A stretch of DNA of 64,000 bases from Aquisediminimonas profunda (GCF_019443285.1 NZ_CP080327.1:1546001-1610000), one strand, 5' to 3'; counted from the first letter of the stretch, positions 34,523 to 44,097 are shown. The notes: generated by a model from the sequence alone, not told the origin. Made by a program: numbers and translations.

Positions 34523-35332
34523 TCAGGCGTCCGCGCCGTATCTCTCTGCAAACCGGCGAAGCGCTGCCTCGATCTCGCTGGATTGAGCGTCATGGACTTC
34601 GGCAATGTCGGCGCCGTGCGTGAAGACATAGAATTCATTGGCCGCGAGGCCATCGAGGATGCGGGCGGCTGCCGTGTCCGGATCAAGGCCAACCTGTCCT
34701 GTCGGTCGCTCCTCCATGATGCGGGGACCGCCAAAGCGTTCGTGCCGGGTCCGCAGCGGATTCCAGATGTCGGTCGTGACAACAGCCGGGCAGATGATCG
34801 ACACGCCGACCTGTGTTTCAGCAAGATCGCGGCGCAGTGTTTCGGCAAAGCCCAACACAGCATGTTTCGAGATGGTGTAGATTGACGCCTGTCCGCCGCG
34901 ATCCGGCAAACCAAGCGAATGTTCCGATCCGGTCACCACGAAGCGGGACGGGCCTTGCTGCGCGATCATCCGCGGTACGAACGCGCGAGCGAGCCAGAGC
35001 GGACCCATCAGGTTCACGCTCAGGACCCAATCGATATTGCGTTGCGGTGTCTTGTAGATGGGGCCTCCCGCGCCAACGCCGGCATTGGCAAAGACAGCAT
35101 CAACCTGTCCCAGCTCCCCGAACGCAGTGTCGGCGAGCGCGACGATACTGGCTTCGTCAGCCTGATCGACCGGCATGGCAAGTGCATTCGCCCCGAGGTC
35201 ATTCGCAGCGGCGCGTGCACGATCAATCTCGATGTCGGCGAGCACGACACGGGCGCCCTGCGCTATCAGGGCTCGGGCAATTCCAAGGCCAATGCCGGAT
35301 GCCGCACCGGTCACGACGGCGGTTTCAATCAT
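34523..35332 (-). CDS. SDR family oxidoreductase
   Basis: 269 residues from the ATG at 35332, with AAAGGAG upstream. Classical short-chain dehydrogenase: TGAASGIGLGIA cofactor loop, acidic VVLADIEID after beta-2 (so NAD-type preference is likely), NAGVG, and catalytic YTISK with a serine in VTGSEHS. The substrate cannot be predicted. It is isolated, flanked by dnaB (convergent) and a REP-like repeat. Confidence 0.88.
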   Translation of the reverse strand: MIETAVVTGAASGIGLGIARALIAQGARVVLADIEIDRARAAANDLGANALAMPVDQADEASIVALADTAFGELGQVDAVFANAGVGAGGPIYKTPQRNIDWVLSVNLMGPLWLARAFVPRMIAQQGPSRFVVTGSEHSLGLPDRGGQASIYTISKHAVLGFAETLRRDLAETQVGVSIICPAVVTTDIWNPLRTRHERFGGPRIMEERPTGQVGLDPDTAAARILDGLAANEFYVFTHGADIAEVHDAQSSEIEAALRRFAERYGADA

Positions 35333-35401
35333 GGAGACTCCTTTCGCTGCCTTGCTATCATAGTGTGATTGGAAAAGAGGTCGACCGGTGATCCAAGACA
35401 T

Positions 35402-35482
35402 CGTCGCCCCTGCGCAGGCAGGGGCCTATTTGACGCTTGGGCGTTAACTCGCGCTGAGGCCCCTGCCTGCGCAGGGGCGACG
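35402..35482. repeat. REP/BIME-like inverted repeat, copy 2
   Basis: 35402-35427 and 35457-35482 are perfect 26-bp reverse complements around a 29-bp spacer. The core differs from copy 1 by one base (GCGCAGGC for GCGGAGGC), and the change is matched in both arms. It ends 6 bp before the cysH stop codon and may act as a terminator or mRNA stabiliser for the sulfur operon. Confidence 0.8.
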
Positions 35483-35488
35483 GAAAGA

Positions 35489-36263
35489 TCAAAACGCCGG
35501 CAGGTTCGCAGGATCGTCCGGGTCAGCGACGGGGGTGTGGATTCCGCATTCAACCTTGTCCCAGCCGCGCCAACGGCCAGCGCGCGGGTCTTCTCCCGGT
35601 TTGACCATGCTTGTGCACGGTGCGCAGCCGATCGAAGGATAGCCTTGGGCGACCAATGGGTGCGGAGGCAGGTCATGCTCCTCGAAATAGGCGTCGATCC
35701 GCGCCTTGTCCCAATCCGCGAGCGGATTGACCTTCAACCGACCCTCTTCCACCTCGAAGCGGGGCAGGGCGGCTCGGGTCGAAGACTGGAACGCCTTGCG
35801 GCCCGTGAATTGCGCATCATAGGGTGCCAGCGCCGCCTTGAGCGGGAGGACCTTGCGGATTTCGCAGCATCCGTCGGGATCGTAGGACCAACGCAATCCT
35901 GTTCCATCCTTTTGGGCAAGGAGCTCAGGATCGGGCGTGATCACCTTCACGTTGGTGAGGCCGATTTTTTCGATCAGCAAGTCCTTGTAAGCAAGCGTTT
36001 CCGGGAAATGCTTGCCTGTTTCAAGGAAGAGCACCGGAACGGCAGGATCGATCGAGCCGATCAGATGCAGAAGCACAGCCGACTCTGCCCCGAACGACGA
36101 GACGATTGCAGCCTCTCCAAGCATATTCTCGCGGATCAGAAGCGTGAGCATTTCAACGGTATCGCGACCGCGGAACAGATTGTTCAGGCGAATGGCATCC
36201 GTTTCGTCATAACGCGGTGCGGTATCGATCCTGTCGATGACGCGGGCGACACTACTGGCCATG
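35489..36263 (-). CDS. cysH: Assimilatory adenylyl-sulfate (APS) reductase
   Basis: 257 residues from the ATG at 36263, which overlaps the DUF934 gene by 12 bases. A PP-loop-like SSFGAESAVLLHLI opens the nucleotide-binding domain. The paired cysteines DGCCEIRKVLPL and the later IGCAPCTSM are the four [4Fe-4S] ligands that separate APS reductases from PAPS reductases lacking the cluster. The C-terminal ECGIH holds the catalytic Cys. The reaction is APS to sulfite and AMP with thioredoxin. It is the last gene of the operon. Confidence 0.93.
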
Positions 36264-36698
36264 GCGCAGTTTCCACACAGGTACTGCCGCATCGGCGGCA
36301 CACTGATAAACATGCTCATATCGGGCCAGGCTTGCAGCTGCGACCTCTTCATTGATCGGGGATTCAGGGGCGAAACTGTCAAAGCCGCAACGGCGCATGA
36401 ACAGGATCTGGTCGACCAGGACATCACCCTGCGCGCGCAACTCGCCTGTGTAGCCAGCCTCCCGCAGGACCCGGGCGGTTGAATAGCCGCGCCCGTCCCG
36501 AAATTTCGGAAAGGCAACCTCGACAAGTGAGAGCCGGTCAAGATGCGGCAGCAGCAGTCGCGCATCTTCGTCCGGTTCAAGCCGGACAGCCGTCGCGTTT
36601 GACTGATCGAGAAACGCATCGAGTGTAACGGCGGGCTGCTCCAGCGGCTCATCATCGCGGAAGCGAGGCCATTGGTTCGCTGATGGGGACTCAGCCAT
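36252..36698 (-). CDS. DUF934 domain-containing protein
   Basis: 148 residues from the ATG at 36698, with GGAGG 6 bases upstream. The family core LLPHLDRLSLVEVAFPKFRD, GRGYSTARVLREAGYTGELR and QGDVLVDQILFMRRCGFDSF is clear. DUF934 proteins are found next to sulfite reductase genes in many proteobacteria; an accessory role in sulfate assimilation is inferred from context. It overlaps cysI by 8 bases and cysH by 12. Confidence 0.9.
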   Translation of the reverse strand: MAESPSANQWPRFRDDEPLEQPAVTLDAFLDQSNATAVRLEPDEDARLLLPHLDRLSLVEVAFPKFRDGRGYSTARVLREAGYTGELRAQGDVLVDQILFMRRCGFDSFAPESPINEEVAAASLARYEHVYQCAADAAVPVWKLRHGQ

Positions 36699-38322
36699 AG
36701 ATCGCCTCCTTGAACGGTTCGAAGCCGACACGACGATAGGTATCCAGGAAACGCTCATTCTTCTCGCGCAGCGCGACATAGCGGTCCGTCACGCGCTCGA
36801 CTGCATCGACAATGCCGTCCTCATCGAAGCCCGGACCCGTGATCTTGCCGAGCGACACATCCTCCGCGCCCGATCCGCCAAGCAGAAGCTGGTAATTCTC
36901 GGTTCCCTTCCGATCGACACCCAGAATGCCGATGTGACCGGCGTGATGATGACCGCAGGCATTGATGCAGCCTGAAATCTTGAGCTTCAGCTCGCCAAGG
37001 TCGCGTTGACGATCGAGGTTTTCGAAGCGCTTGGCGATCTTCTGCGCAATCGGGATCGACCGGGCATTGGCAAGACTGCAATAATCGAGGCCGGGGCAGG
37101 CAATGATGTCGCTGATGAGGTCAAGATTGGGTGAAGCAAGGCCTGCTTCGTCCAGAGCCTGCCATATCGTGTAGAGATCGCGCTTGGCGACGTGCGGCAG
37201 AACGATGTTCTGGGCGTGGGTGACGCGCAGTTCATCGAAGCTGAATTTCTCCGCAAGGTCCGCCATCAGGTCAATCTGCGCCGAGGACGCGTCTCCCGGA
37301 ATGCCATCGGTCGGCTTGAGGCTGATGTTCACAATGGCATAGCCGGGCTGCTTGTGCGGCTTCACATTCTGGTCAAGCCAGACTGCGAAATCCGGGTCGC
37401 TGCTGTCGACTGCGTCGGCAAGGCCGGTCTCAAAAGCCGGTGGCGCAAAGAAAGTCGAGATCCGCTCGAGTTCCGCTGCCGGCGGATCGAGCCCGAGGGT
37501 CTTCACATGCGCGAACTCTTCCTCGACCTGTCGGGCATATTCTTCCGCGCCCAGTTCGTGGACAAGAATCTTGATCCGCGCCTTGTAGATATTGTCGCGA
37601 CGGCCATAGCGATTGTAGACCCGCAAACAGGCCTCGACATAGCTGAGCAGATTGTCCGCGGTCACGAAGTCGTTGATTTCCGGTGCAATCATGGGCGTCC
37701 GTCCCATGCCGCCGCCAACAAAGACGCGTGCGCCAAGAACGTCGTCGCGCTTCACCAGCTCGATGCCGATATCGTGCAGCCGCATCGCCGCGCGATCCTC
37801 CGGGCTGGCAATGACGGCAATCTTGAACTTGCGTGGCAGATAGCTGAATTCCGGATGGAAGGTGCTCCACTGGCGCAGCAGTTCGGCCCAGGGACGCGGA
37901 TCCGCGACTTCATCAGCTGCCGCGCCTGCATATTGATCGGAGGAGATGTTCCGGATGCAATTGCCGCTCGTCTGAATCGCGTGCATTTCGACCGACGCGA
38001 GATCTGCCAGGAGGTCGGGCGTTTCTTCGAGTTTGATCCAATTGTACTGGATGTTCTGCCGGGTGGTGAAATGGCCATAGTCCCGGTCATATTTCCGGGC
38101 GATATGCGCCAGCATCCGCATCTGCCGGCTGTCGAGCGTGCCATAAGGAATGGCGACGCGCAGCATATAGGCATGCAGCTGGAGATAGAGGCCGTTCATG
38201 AGGCGGAGCGGCTTGAACTGGTCCTCGCTCATCTCACCCGAAATGCGGCGCTTCACCTGGTCGCGGAATTCCTCGACCCGCGCATCGACGATTGCCTGAT
38301 CGTAAGTATCATATTTGTACAT
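36691..38322 (-). CDS. cysI: Nitrite/sulfite reductase, sulfite-reducing hemoprotein
   Basis: 543 residues. Two ferredoxin-like/NirA modules, with the siroheme-[4Fe-4S] ligands in ACPGLDYCSLANARS and SGCINACGHHHAGHIG (C-x5-C and C-x3-C). HFTTRQNIQYNWIKLEETPD is the first substrate-binding block. It reduces sulfite to sulfide. No flavoprotein subunit (cysJ) is nearby, so electrons presumably come from ferredoxin or another donor. DUF2849 ends one base before this gene starts. No strong Shine-Dalgarno, consistent with coupling. Confidence 0.93.
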   Translation of the reverse strand: MYKYDTYDQAIVDARVEEFRDQVKRRISGEMSEDQFKPLRLMNGLYLQLHAYMLRVAIPYGTLDSRQMRMLAHIARKYDRDYGHFTTRQNIQYNWIKLEETPDLLADLASVEMHAIQTSGNCIRNISSDQYAGAAADEVADPRPWAELLRQWSTFHPEFSYLPRKFKIAVIASPEDRAAMRLHDIGIELVKRDDVLGARVFVGGGMGRTPMIAPEINDFVTADNLLSYVEACLRVYNRYGRRDNIYKARIKILVHELGAEEYARQVEEEFAHVKTLGLDPPAAELERISTFFAPPAFETGLADAVDSSDPDFAVWLDQNVKPHKQPGYAIVNISLKPTDGIPGDASSAQIDLMADLAEKFSFDELRVTHAQNIVLPHVAKRDLYTIWQALDEAGLASPNLDLISDIIACPGLDYCSLANARSIPIAQKIAKRFENLDRQRDLGELKLKISGCINACGHHHAGHIGILGVDRKGTENYQLLLGGSGAEDVSLGKITGPGFDEDGIVDAVERVTDRYVALREKNERFLDTYRRVGFEPFKEAIYG

Positions 38323-38323
38323 G

Positions 38324-38620
38324 TCAGATCACCCACTGGCCGATGTCTGGATCGGCGGGTTTCAGAGTCAGGTCGACGCGGACCGTTGGCCCGAGCGCAC
38401 GAATCCGGTCCTTGATATGGGCCGGGCGGGGGCCTTCCGGCGTCGACACGGCCTCGATGATGTAAGGCGCATTGACGCGCCGGGCACCTTCTTCCCGCGC
38501 GAGGATGGCTTCGCCGCCTTCGCCGACATCAACGGCGTCTTCGACGTGGATCGACCACCAGCTCCCGGCCCACCAGGTGACGGCCCCGGTGGCCAGATCA
38601 TTGCCCGTCAGGATTTTCAT
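38324..38620 (-). CDS. DUF2849 domain-containing protein
   Basis: 98 residues. Starts MKILTGNDLATGAVTWWAG and contains APYIIEAVSTPEGPRPAHIK and DRIRALGPTVRVDL, all typical of DUF2849. It has good GGAGG spacing and begins in an ATGA overlap with cobA. Members always accompany alphaproteobacterial sulfite reductases; the role is unproven. Confidence 0.88.
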   Translation of the reverse strand: MKILTGNDLATGAVTWWAGSWWSIHVEDAVDVGEGGEAILAREEGARRVNAPYIIEAVSTPEGPRPAHIKDRIRALGPTVRVDLTLKPADPDIGQWVI

Positions 38621-39402
38621 GCCGCTGCCTCCGCCATGTTTGCATATGCCAAAAGCCGGTCTTGGGCATCGGAACGGAGCACGACCTCGCCGACAACAAT
38701 GATGGCAGGGCTCTTGACGGCTTCGCGCTTCATCAATCCGCCTAGATCGGCAAGCAGGGACCGCAGGGCCCGCGCGCCCGAACGGGTTCCGCGTTCAAGC
38801 ACGGCAACCGGCATTGCGGGCGAAACGCCGTCCGCCATCAACTTGTCCGCCACGTCTTCAGCCGTTGCGACACCCATATAGATGACCAGCGTCCGCCCCT
38901 TGCCGGCAAGGCCGGACCAGTCCTGATCGGTCAGGCCCTTGCATTGACCGGCAACGAAACTGACGGCGCTTGAAGCGTCACGATGGGTAAGCGGCAACAG
39001 GGCTTCGGCCGCACAGCCGATTGCGGCTGAAATGCCGGGGATGACCTCCACCGCCACGCCGGCAGCGCGACAGGCTTCGACTTCCTCACCGCCGCGACCG
39101 AAAATGAAGGGGTCACCGCATTTGAGACGGACAACGGTGCGCCCGGCCTGCGCAGCCTCGACCAGGATCTGGTTGATCTGCTCCTGCGGGACGGAATGGC
39201 GGCTGCGCTGCTTCGCGACAGAGAGAAGTTCGGCCTGCGGATTGGCGAGCGCCAATATGGCATCATCAACCAGCCCGTCGTGCACGACGAGATCGGCACG
39301 ACCCAGGGCAGCAGCGGCCTTGACGGTCAGGAGGCCCGGATCGCCGGGTCCGGCTCCCACGAGCAGGACCCCGCCCTTGGCATGGGGAAGGGGATTTTTC
39401 AT
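38617..39402 (-). CDS. cobA: Uroporphyrinogen-III C-methyltransferase (siroheme synthesis)
   Basis: 261 residues. The SUMT motifs are VLLVGAGPGDPGLLTVKAAA, VVRLKCGDPFIFGRGGEE and VVPGIS-like EVIPGISAAIGCAAEALLPL. It lacks the CysG dehydrogenase/chelatase N-terminal domain, so it does only the two SAM-dependent methylations to precorrin-2. In this operon it supplies siroheme for CysI. First gene of the sulfur assimilation operon. Confidence 0.93.
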   Translation of the reverse strand: MKNPLPHAKGGVLLVGAGPGDPGLLTVKAAAALGRADLVVHDGLVDDAILALANPQAELLSVAKQRSRHSVPQEQINQILVEAAQAGRTVVRLKCGDPFIFGRGGEEVEACRAAGVAVEVIPGISAAIGCAAEALLPLTHRDASSAVSFVAGQCKGLTDQDWSGLAGKGRTLVIYMGVATAEDVADKLMADGVSPAMPVAVLERGTRSGARALRSLLADLGGLMKREAVKSPAIIVVGEVVLRSDAQDRLLAYANMAEAAA

Positions 39403-39464
39403 GTGGTGGAAATGGGACGATCGGCCCCAACAGACAAACCAGACTTTGTTGCAGGCCCGCTAGT

Positions 39465-40889
39465 TCAGCTTTGCGCCACGTCCCTGAGGCCGACGCCGAT
39501 CACGGCGCGCGCCTGATCCTCCTCGGTCGAGACGACGGGATAGGCGCAATAGTCTGCGGCATAAAAGGCACTCGGCCGGTGATTGCCCGAAAGGCCGACC
39601 CCGCCAAAGGGCGCATTGGATGGCGCCCCGTTTGTCGGACGGTTCCAGTTGACCACCCCCGCGCGGATGTTCGCCCAGAACCGGTCATAAAGTTCGGGTG
39701 CCCCGCCGATAAGGGAGGCGGCAAGGCCATAGCGGGTGTTGTTCGCTTCGATAAGGGCCTCGTCAAAATCGGCGACGCGGATCACCTGCAGGATCGGGCC
39801 GAACAGCTCGACATCAGGGCGCTCGGCAACGCGCGTCGTGTCGATGATGGCGGGAGAGAGGAAGGGCTTGTCCGCGATCAGCCGGTCGAGCTGCTTGATC
39901 GGCTGCCCGCCCTTCATCATCAGGTCGAGGAAGCTTTCCTGCAACTGGTCCGCAACGCCATTATCAATGACCGGCCCCATATAGGGCGCGGGCGTGGCAT
40001 GCGGTTCGCCCACAATCAGGCGGTCCGCCAATCCCTTGACCGCAGCAATCAGCGGCTCATGCGCGCCATCCTGGACGATCAGCCGCCGGGCCGCGGTGCA
40101 GCGTTGCCCTGCGCTCAGGAAGGCAGACTGGACCACCAGTGCGGCAGCGGCGGGAATGTCTGCGGCATCCCACACGATCAGCGGATTGTTCCCGCCCATT
40201 TCGAGCGCGAGGATCTTGCCCGGCGTATCGGCATATTGCCGGTTGAGCGCAACGCCGGTGCGCGCCGAGCCCGTGAACAGCAGCCCGTCAATATCGGGAT
40301 GGCCCGCCAGCGCCCGGCCTTCATCGGGCCCGCCGACCAGCAACCGGACGACCCCTTCGGGAATCCCGGCGGCGTGATAGCACTCGACGAGCAGGGCACC
40401 CGTCGCCGGTGTCTTTTCCGAAGGCTTGAAGACAATGGCATTGCCCGCAATCAGCGCGGGCACGATATGGCCGTTGGGCAAATGGGCCGGGAAATTATAG
40501 GGGCCCAGTACCGCGAGCACGCCATGCGGCTTGTGCCGGACGGCCATCCGCGCACCCATATTGCCGTCAAGCCGCCGCTGCGACGTCCGCTCGAGATAGG
40601 CAGAGATCGAAATCTCCACCTTGTTCATAACGGCTTCGGATTCGGTCCGCGCTTCCCACAGCGGCTTGCCGGTTTCCCGCGCGATGCAATCGGCAAGCTC
40701 TTCGGCCCGGCTGCGCACGACATTCACAAAGCGGCGCAACGCTTCCATCCGGACGGTGACGGGCTGAGACGCCCATTCGACCCAGTGTTGCCGCGCGATG
40801 GCGACCTCGGCATCCACATCGCCCACCGGACGACGCCAATATTCAGCGCCGGTCGCTGGTTCGAACGAGATGATTTCGGATGCGGTCAT
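39465..40889 (-). CDS. astD: N-succinylglutamate 5-semialdehyde dehydrogenase
   Basis: 474 residues from the ATG at 40889; a GTG at 40910 would add 7. Aldehyde dehydrogenase superfamily with AVLGPYNFPAHLPNGHIVPA, LEMGGNNPLIVW carrying the general base and SAGQRCTAARR with the catalytic Cys. The AstD-specific features HIVPALIAGNAIVFKPSEKT and GVVNWNRPTNGAPS are present. It is the fourth step of arginine succinyltransferase catabolism. The other ast genes are not adjacent here. No clear Shine-Dalgarno at either start. Confidence 0.9.
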   Translation of the reverse strand: MTASEIISFEPATGAEYWRRPVGDVDAEVAIARQHWVEWASQPVTVRMEALRRFVNVVRSRAEELADCIARETGKPLWEARTESEAVMNKVEISISAYLERTSQRRLDGNMGARMAVRHKPHGVLAVLGPYNFPAHLPNGHIVPALIAGNAIVFKPSEKTPATGALLVECYHAAGIPEGVVRLLVGGPDEGRALAGHPDIDGLLFTGSARTGVALNRQYADTPGKILALEMGGNNPLIVWDAADIPAAAALVVQSAFLSAGQRCTAARRLIVQDGAHEPLIAAVKGLADRLIVGEPHATPAPYMGPVIDNGVADQLQESFLDLMMKGGQPIKQLDRLIADKPFLSPAIIDTTRVAERPDVELFGPILQVIRVADFDEALIEANNTRYGLAASLIGGAPELYDRFWANIRAGVVNWNRPTNGAPSNAPFGGVGLSGNHRPSAFYAADYCAYPVVSTEEDQARAVIGVGLRDVAQS

Positions 40890-41044
40890 GCACTGCTGCA
40901 CTAGCTCCACATTGGAACTTCCGCAACACAGTGTGCCGCCGGGTGCTGAACGGCATCGGCTGCGACAAATGCGGGCCCATCTGCATCCAAACCACGCCCC
41001 GCGCGCATAAGAGACATGAGTTTGTTTGCGTAAGGAGTAATGCC

Positions 41045-43477
41045 ATGCTTGTTGTTTCCGGATTGCGTCGACGTCGCCTCACTCTTCTGGCGGGCGCGGC
41101 TGCGCTGACCATTGCCGCCCCGGCCTGGGCCGATGGGACGCCCGATTGCAACGATGGTGCAGCGGCAGGATCAACCGAATGCGGCACGAATTCGACGACG
41201 GGCGGGGCCGTCAATGCGACGGTAGTAGGGCAGAACACAACGGCGTCTGGCGACAATTCAACGGTGACAGGCGCTGGCTCCGTTGGGTCCGGTTCTGGCT
41301 CAACGGTCTATGGTGCCGGTGCTACGTCTTTGGGAAATGGTGGAGTGGCAGTTGGAGCAAGCGCACAAGCCCCAGGGGTCGGAGGTACTGCTGTTGGCAA
41401 TCTCACGAACGCGAGCGGAGACGGATCAACAGCAATTGGCAATATGGCGACATCGCCGGGCTTCCTTGGGCTTGGGGGGGGCAGCCGCGCTCTTGCTGGC
41501 GGTACAGAAACCGTTGCGCTTGGGGCAAATAGCAATGTTCAATCGGACTTGGGCACGGGCGTTGGTGCGGAGACAACAGTCAGGGGTATTGGCGGCACAG
41601 CGGTGGGTTTTGGCAGCAGTGCGGACCTCGTTGGCTTTGCGGGCGGATTTCAGGCAGTAGCTGGCATCGCTGGGACTTCAGTCGGGGCGAATACGTTTAC
41701 GGCCCTTTCCGCGACCGCGGTGGGCTCGCTGGCAAATGCTTCTGGACAAAATTCATTGGCAGTCGGTGACTCCACGCAGGCGCTTGCCACATGGGCAACT
41801 GCTGCTGGAAGCAACGCCATGGTAGCCGCTGCTTCGGGAACCGGCGTGGGAAGTTTTGCAATTGTAAACAATGTAGGAGGATCAGCTTTTGGGACGGGAA
41901 GTCAGGTAAATGGAGATTTTGCGACAGCGGTCGGCTTTCTAGCAACTGCCAACGGTACAGATTCGGGCGCCTATGGTCATGGCGCAATTGCTGATGGCGC
42001 TGGCGCGAATGCCATCGGCCATAATTCTTTCGCGTCCGGCATTGCAGCGAATGCTTATGGTGAGGACGCATTTGCAACTGGAAACTTTAGTCAGGCCTTT
42101 GGCGCCTTGTCCGTTGCTTCGGGGGACGATTCAAGCGCATTTGGCGATTCCTCAACGGCCACTGGCCCTATGTCGACCGCAATTGGTGGAGACAGTGTTG
42201 CAGCCGGCATGCATGCAACGGCGGTCGGTCAGGGCGCGACGGCTGGGAACGATTTTGCACTTGCCGTTGGCGGCAATTCTGTAGCTTTGGGTGTCGATAG
42301 TGCAGCCTTCGGAGATAATAGTCTGGCCAGCGGCGACCTTTCGACGGCCGTTGGCAACAATTCAGGTGCTTTGAATACGGGTGCGTCCGCGTTCGGCAAT
42401 TCCAGTCTGGCAGATGGCTTCCTGGCTACAGCAGTTGGCTTTGGTGCGACTGCAAACGGCGATGGGTCTATTGCTTTCGGTGCGGCCGCGGTTGACGGGG
42501 CCGGCAACATTACTGCCCTGACAACTGCAGCGGCAACAAACTCAATTGCGATTGGCACTGGTGCGATGACGCAGCAGGGGGCAGGCAATCCTACGACCGC
42601 TGCGGCGTCGCTGGGCACGTCGGTGGCAATTGGCAATCTGGCAATGGCAACCAACGAAGATGCTGTGGCGATTGGCGATCAGGCCAATGCGTCGGGCTTC
42701 CACTCGACTTCGGTTGGCGGTGAGTCAGTCGCGTCTGGAACAGGCGCGCAGGCATTCGGCTGGCAGGCCAATGCTTCGGCCCAATTTGCGACGGCGGGCG
42801 GGCATCAGGCGCAGGCAACGGGCGTACGTTCGACGGCGTTCGGCAAGAGCAGCGTCGCTTCGGGCGCCAATGCTTCGGCATTCGGCAACCAGGCGACCGG
42901 TTCCGGGTCTCGCGCTACTGCGGTGGGTGACTTGTCATTGGCTTCTGCTGCCAACGCCACTGCGGTAGGCGCAGGGTCTAACGCTAGCTTTACGGGATCA
43001 ACGGCCGTTGGCTTCAATGCAACAACCACCCGTGCCAATCAGGTCGTGCTTGGCGGAACCGGCAGTTCTGTGACGATTGGCGATCTGACGGCGAGCACCG
43101 CTGCCCAAACCGGTCCTGTCAGCCTTCTCACGGCTGATGCCGGCGGAACGATAGGCCGTTCCAACATCAACTTGACCCAGCTCGCGGCGTTGCCGGGGCA
43201 GGTCAATACCTTGTTCAGCCTCAATGACATCAATCGTCGTGATATTCGCAAGGCGAATGAAGGCGTTGCCATGGCCTTGGCGCTTGAATCGCCTTATGTG
43301 CCCGCCGATGCGAAATACGCCGTTTCGGGCGGCATTGGCTATTACCAGAACCGCACGGCGGCCACGACCGCCTTTTCCGCGCGCGTCAGTGACAAGGCGA
43401 TTATCTCGGCTGGTGTCGGCATTGGCCTGAATTCGGGCGAGGTCGGCGCGCGCGGCGGCTTCCAGTTTGCATGGTAG
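41045..43477 (+). CDS. YadA-type trimeric autotransporter adhesin
   Basis: 810 residues from the ATG at 41045, with AAGGAG 7 bases upstream. A signal peptide (LTLLAGAAALTIAAPAWA) is followed by about 600 residues of YadA-head repeats of roughly 14 residues, of the form SxAxG-x3-ASG, such as ATAVGSLANASGQNSLAVGD. These form the left-handed beta-roll passenger. The C-terminus after about 715 has a neck/stalk and the YadA membrane anchor: LFSLNDINRRDIRKANEGVA, then four beta strands ending GGFQFAW. Three chains should assemble one outer-membrane pore. The long coiled-coil stalk of Yersinia YadA is nearly absent. The next gene starts within its stop codon. Confidence 0.88.
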   Translation: MLVVSGLRRRRLTLLAGAAALTIAAPAWADGTPDCNDGAAAGSTECGTNSTTGGAVNATVVGQNTTASGDNSTVTGAGSVGSGSGSTVYGAGATSLGNGGVAVGASAQAPGVGGTAVGNLTNASGDGSTAIGNMATSPGFLGLGGGSRALAGGTETVALGANSNVQSDLGTGVGAETTVRGIGGTAVGFGSSADLVGFAGGFQAVAGIAGTSVGANTFTALSATAVGSLANASGQNSLAVGDSTQALATWATAAGSNAMVAAASGTGVGSFAIVNNVGGSAFGTGSQVNGDFATAVGFLATANGTDSGAYGHGAIADGAGANAIGHNSFASGIAANAYGEDAFATGNFSQAFGALSVASGDDSSAFGDSSTATGPMSTAIGGDSVAAGMHATAVGQGATAGNDFALAVGGNSVALGVDSAAFGDNSLASGDLSTAVGNNSGALNTGASAFGNSSLADGFLATAVGFGATANGDGSIAFGAAAVDGAGNITALTTAAATNSIAIGTGAMTQQGAGNPTTAAASLGTSVAIGNLAMATNEDAVAIGDQANASGFHSTSVGGESVASGTGAQAFGWQANASAQFATAGGHQAQATGVRSTAFGKSSVASGANASAFGNQATGSGSRATAVGDLSLASAANATAVGAGSNASFTGSTAVGFNATTTRANQVVLGGTGSSVTIGDLTASTAAQTGPVSLLTADAGGTIGRSNINLTQLAALPGQVNTLFSLNDINRRDIRKANEGVAMALALESPYVPADAKYAVSGGIGYYQNRTAATTAFSARVSDKAIISAGVGIGLNSGEVGARGGFQFAW

Positions 43478-44088
43478 CATTGCCGAGGTTTGCGGGCAGA
43501 GTGGGGCCGGGGCGTTTCGTTCCGGCCCGGCTTGCATGGGCGCTGCTCGCCGTGCTTGCAGCGCTGACTCCGCTCGGTCCGGCTTGGGCCCAGCAGGCCC
43601 GTCCGGCGCCCGCACAGCCCTCACCCATTCCCGTTCCGGATACGCTTGAACTCAACAAGCTGGTCTGGAGCACAATGGCTGCGATCGATCATGCCAATCT
43701 GGCCGGGAATTATTCGGTGCTGCGCGATCTTGCCGCGCCGAATTTCCAGATCCTCAACGATTCGGCCAAGCTGGCGTCCATCTTCGCATCGCTCCGCGCA
43801 AGCGGCATCGATCTGTCGAATGCGTTGCTGCTCGCCCCAACCTTCAGTGCACCGCCAAGGCTTCCGCAGCGGGACATATTGGAACTGCACGGATATTTCG
43901 GCCTGCGACCGACGGCAATCGGCTTCGAACTCTTTTATCAATGGGTGGTCGGGCGCTGGAGGCTTGTCGGCGTTTCGATCCAGCCCGCCAATCTGGCCGC
44001 GATCCAGCCGGGCCCGCCGCCGGTCGCCCCGCCGCCGGCCGCGCCCAAATCCCCTGCACCGCCGCTACCGAAGCCCAAGCGGAACTGA
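43471..44088 (+). CDS. Secreted protein of unknown function
   Basis: 205 residues. A long signal peptide (LLAVLAALTPLGPAWAQQ) is followed by a domain of about 110 residues with KLVWSTMAAIDHANLAGNYS, LASIFASLRASGIDLSNALL and FELFYQWVVGRWRLVGVSIQ, then a Pro/Ala-rich tail. The domain looks like a small SnoaL/NTF2-like fold, though this is a guess. The ATG at 43471 overlaps the adhesin stop (ATGGTAG), so the two are probably made together. Confidence 0.6.
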   Translation: MVALPRFAGRVGPGRFVPARLAWALLAVLAALTPLGPAWAQQARPAPAQPSPIPVPDTLELNKLVWSTMAAIDHANLAGNYSVLRDLAAPNFQILNDSAKLASIFASLRASGIDLSNALLLAPTFSAPPRLPQRDILELHGYFGLRPTAIGFELFYQWVVGRWRLVGVSIQPANLAAIQPGPPPVAPPPAAPKSPAPPLPKPKRN

Positions 44089-44097
44089 TCCCGCTGT

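Noticed and set aside
39471..40904. 477-codon open frame opposite astD
   Set aside because: A shadow of the aldehyde dehydrogenase, which has complete catalytic motifs.
41300..43050. Repetitive DNA that could suggest a CRISPR array or tandem repeat element
   Set aside because: The repetition is at protein level (YadA-head units of about 14 residues) and is variable in DNA; no identical repeats with spacers.
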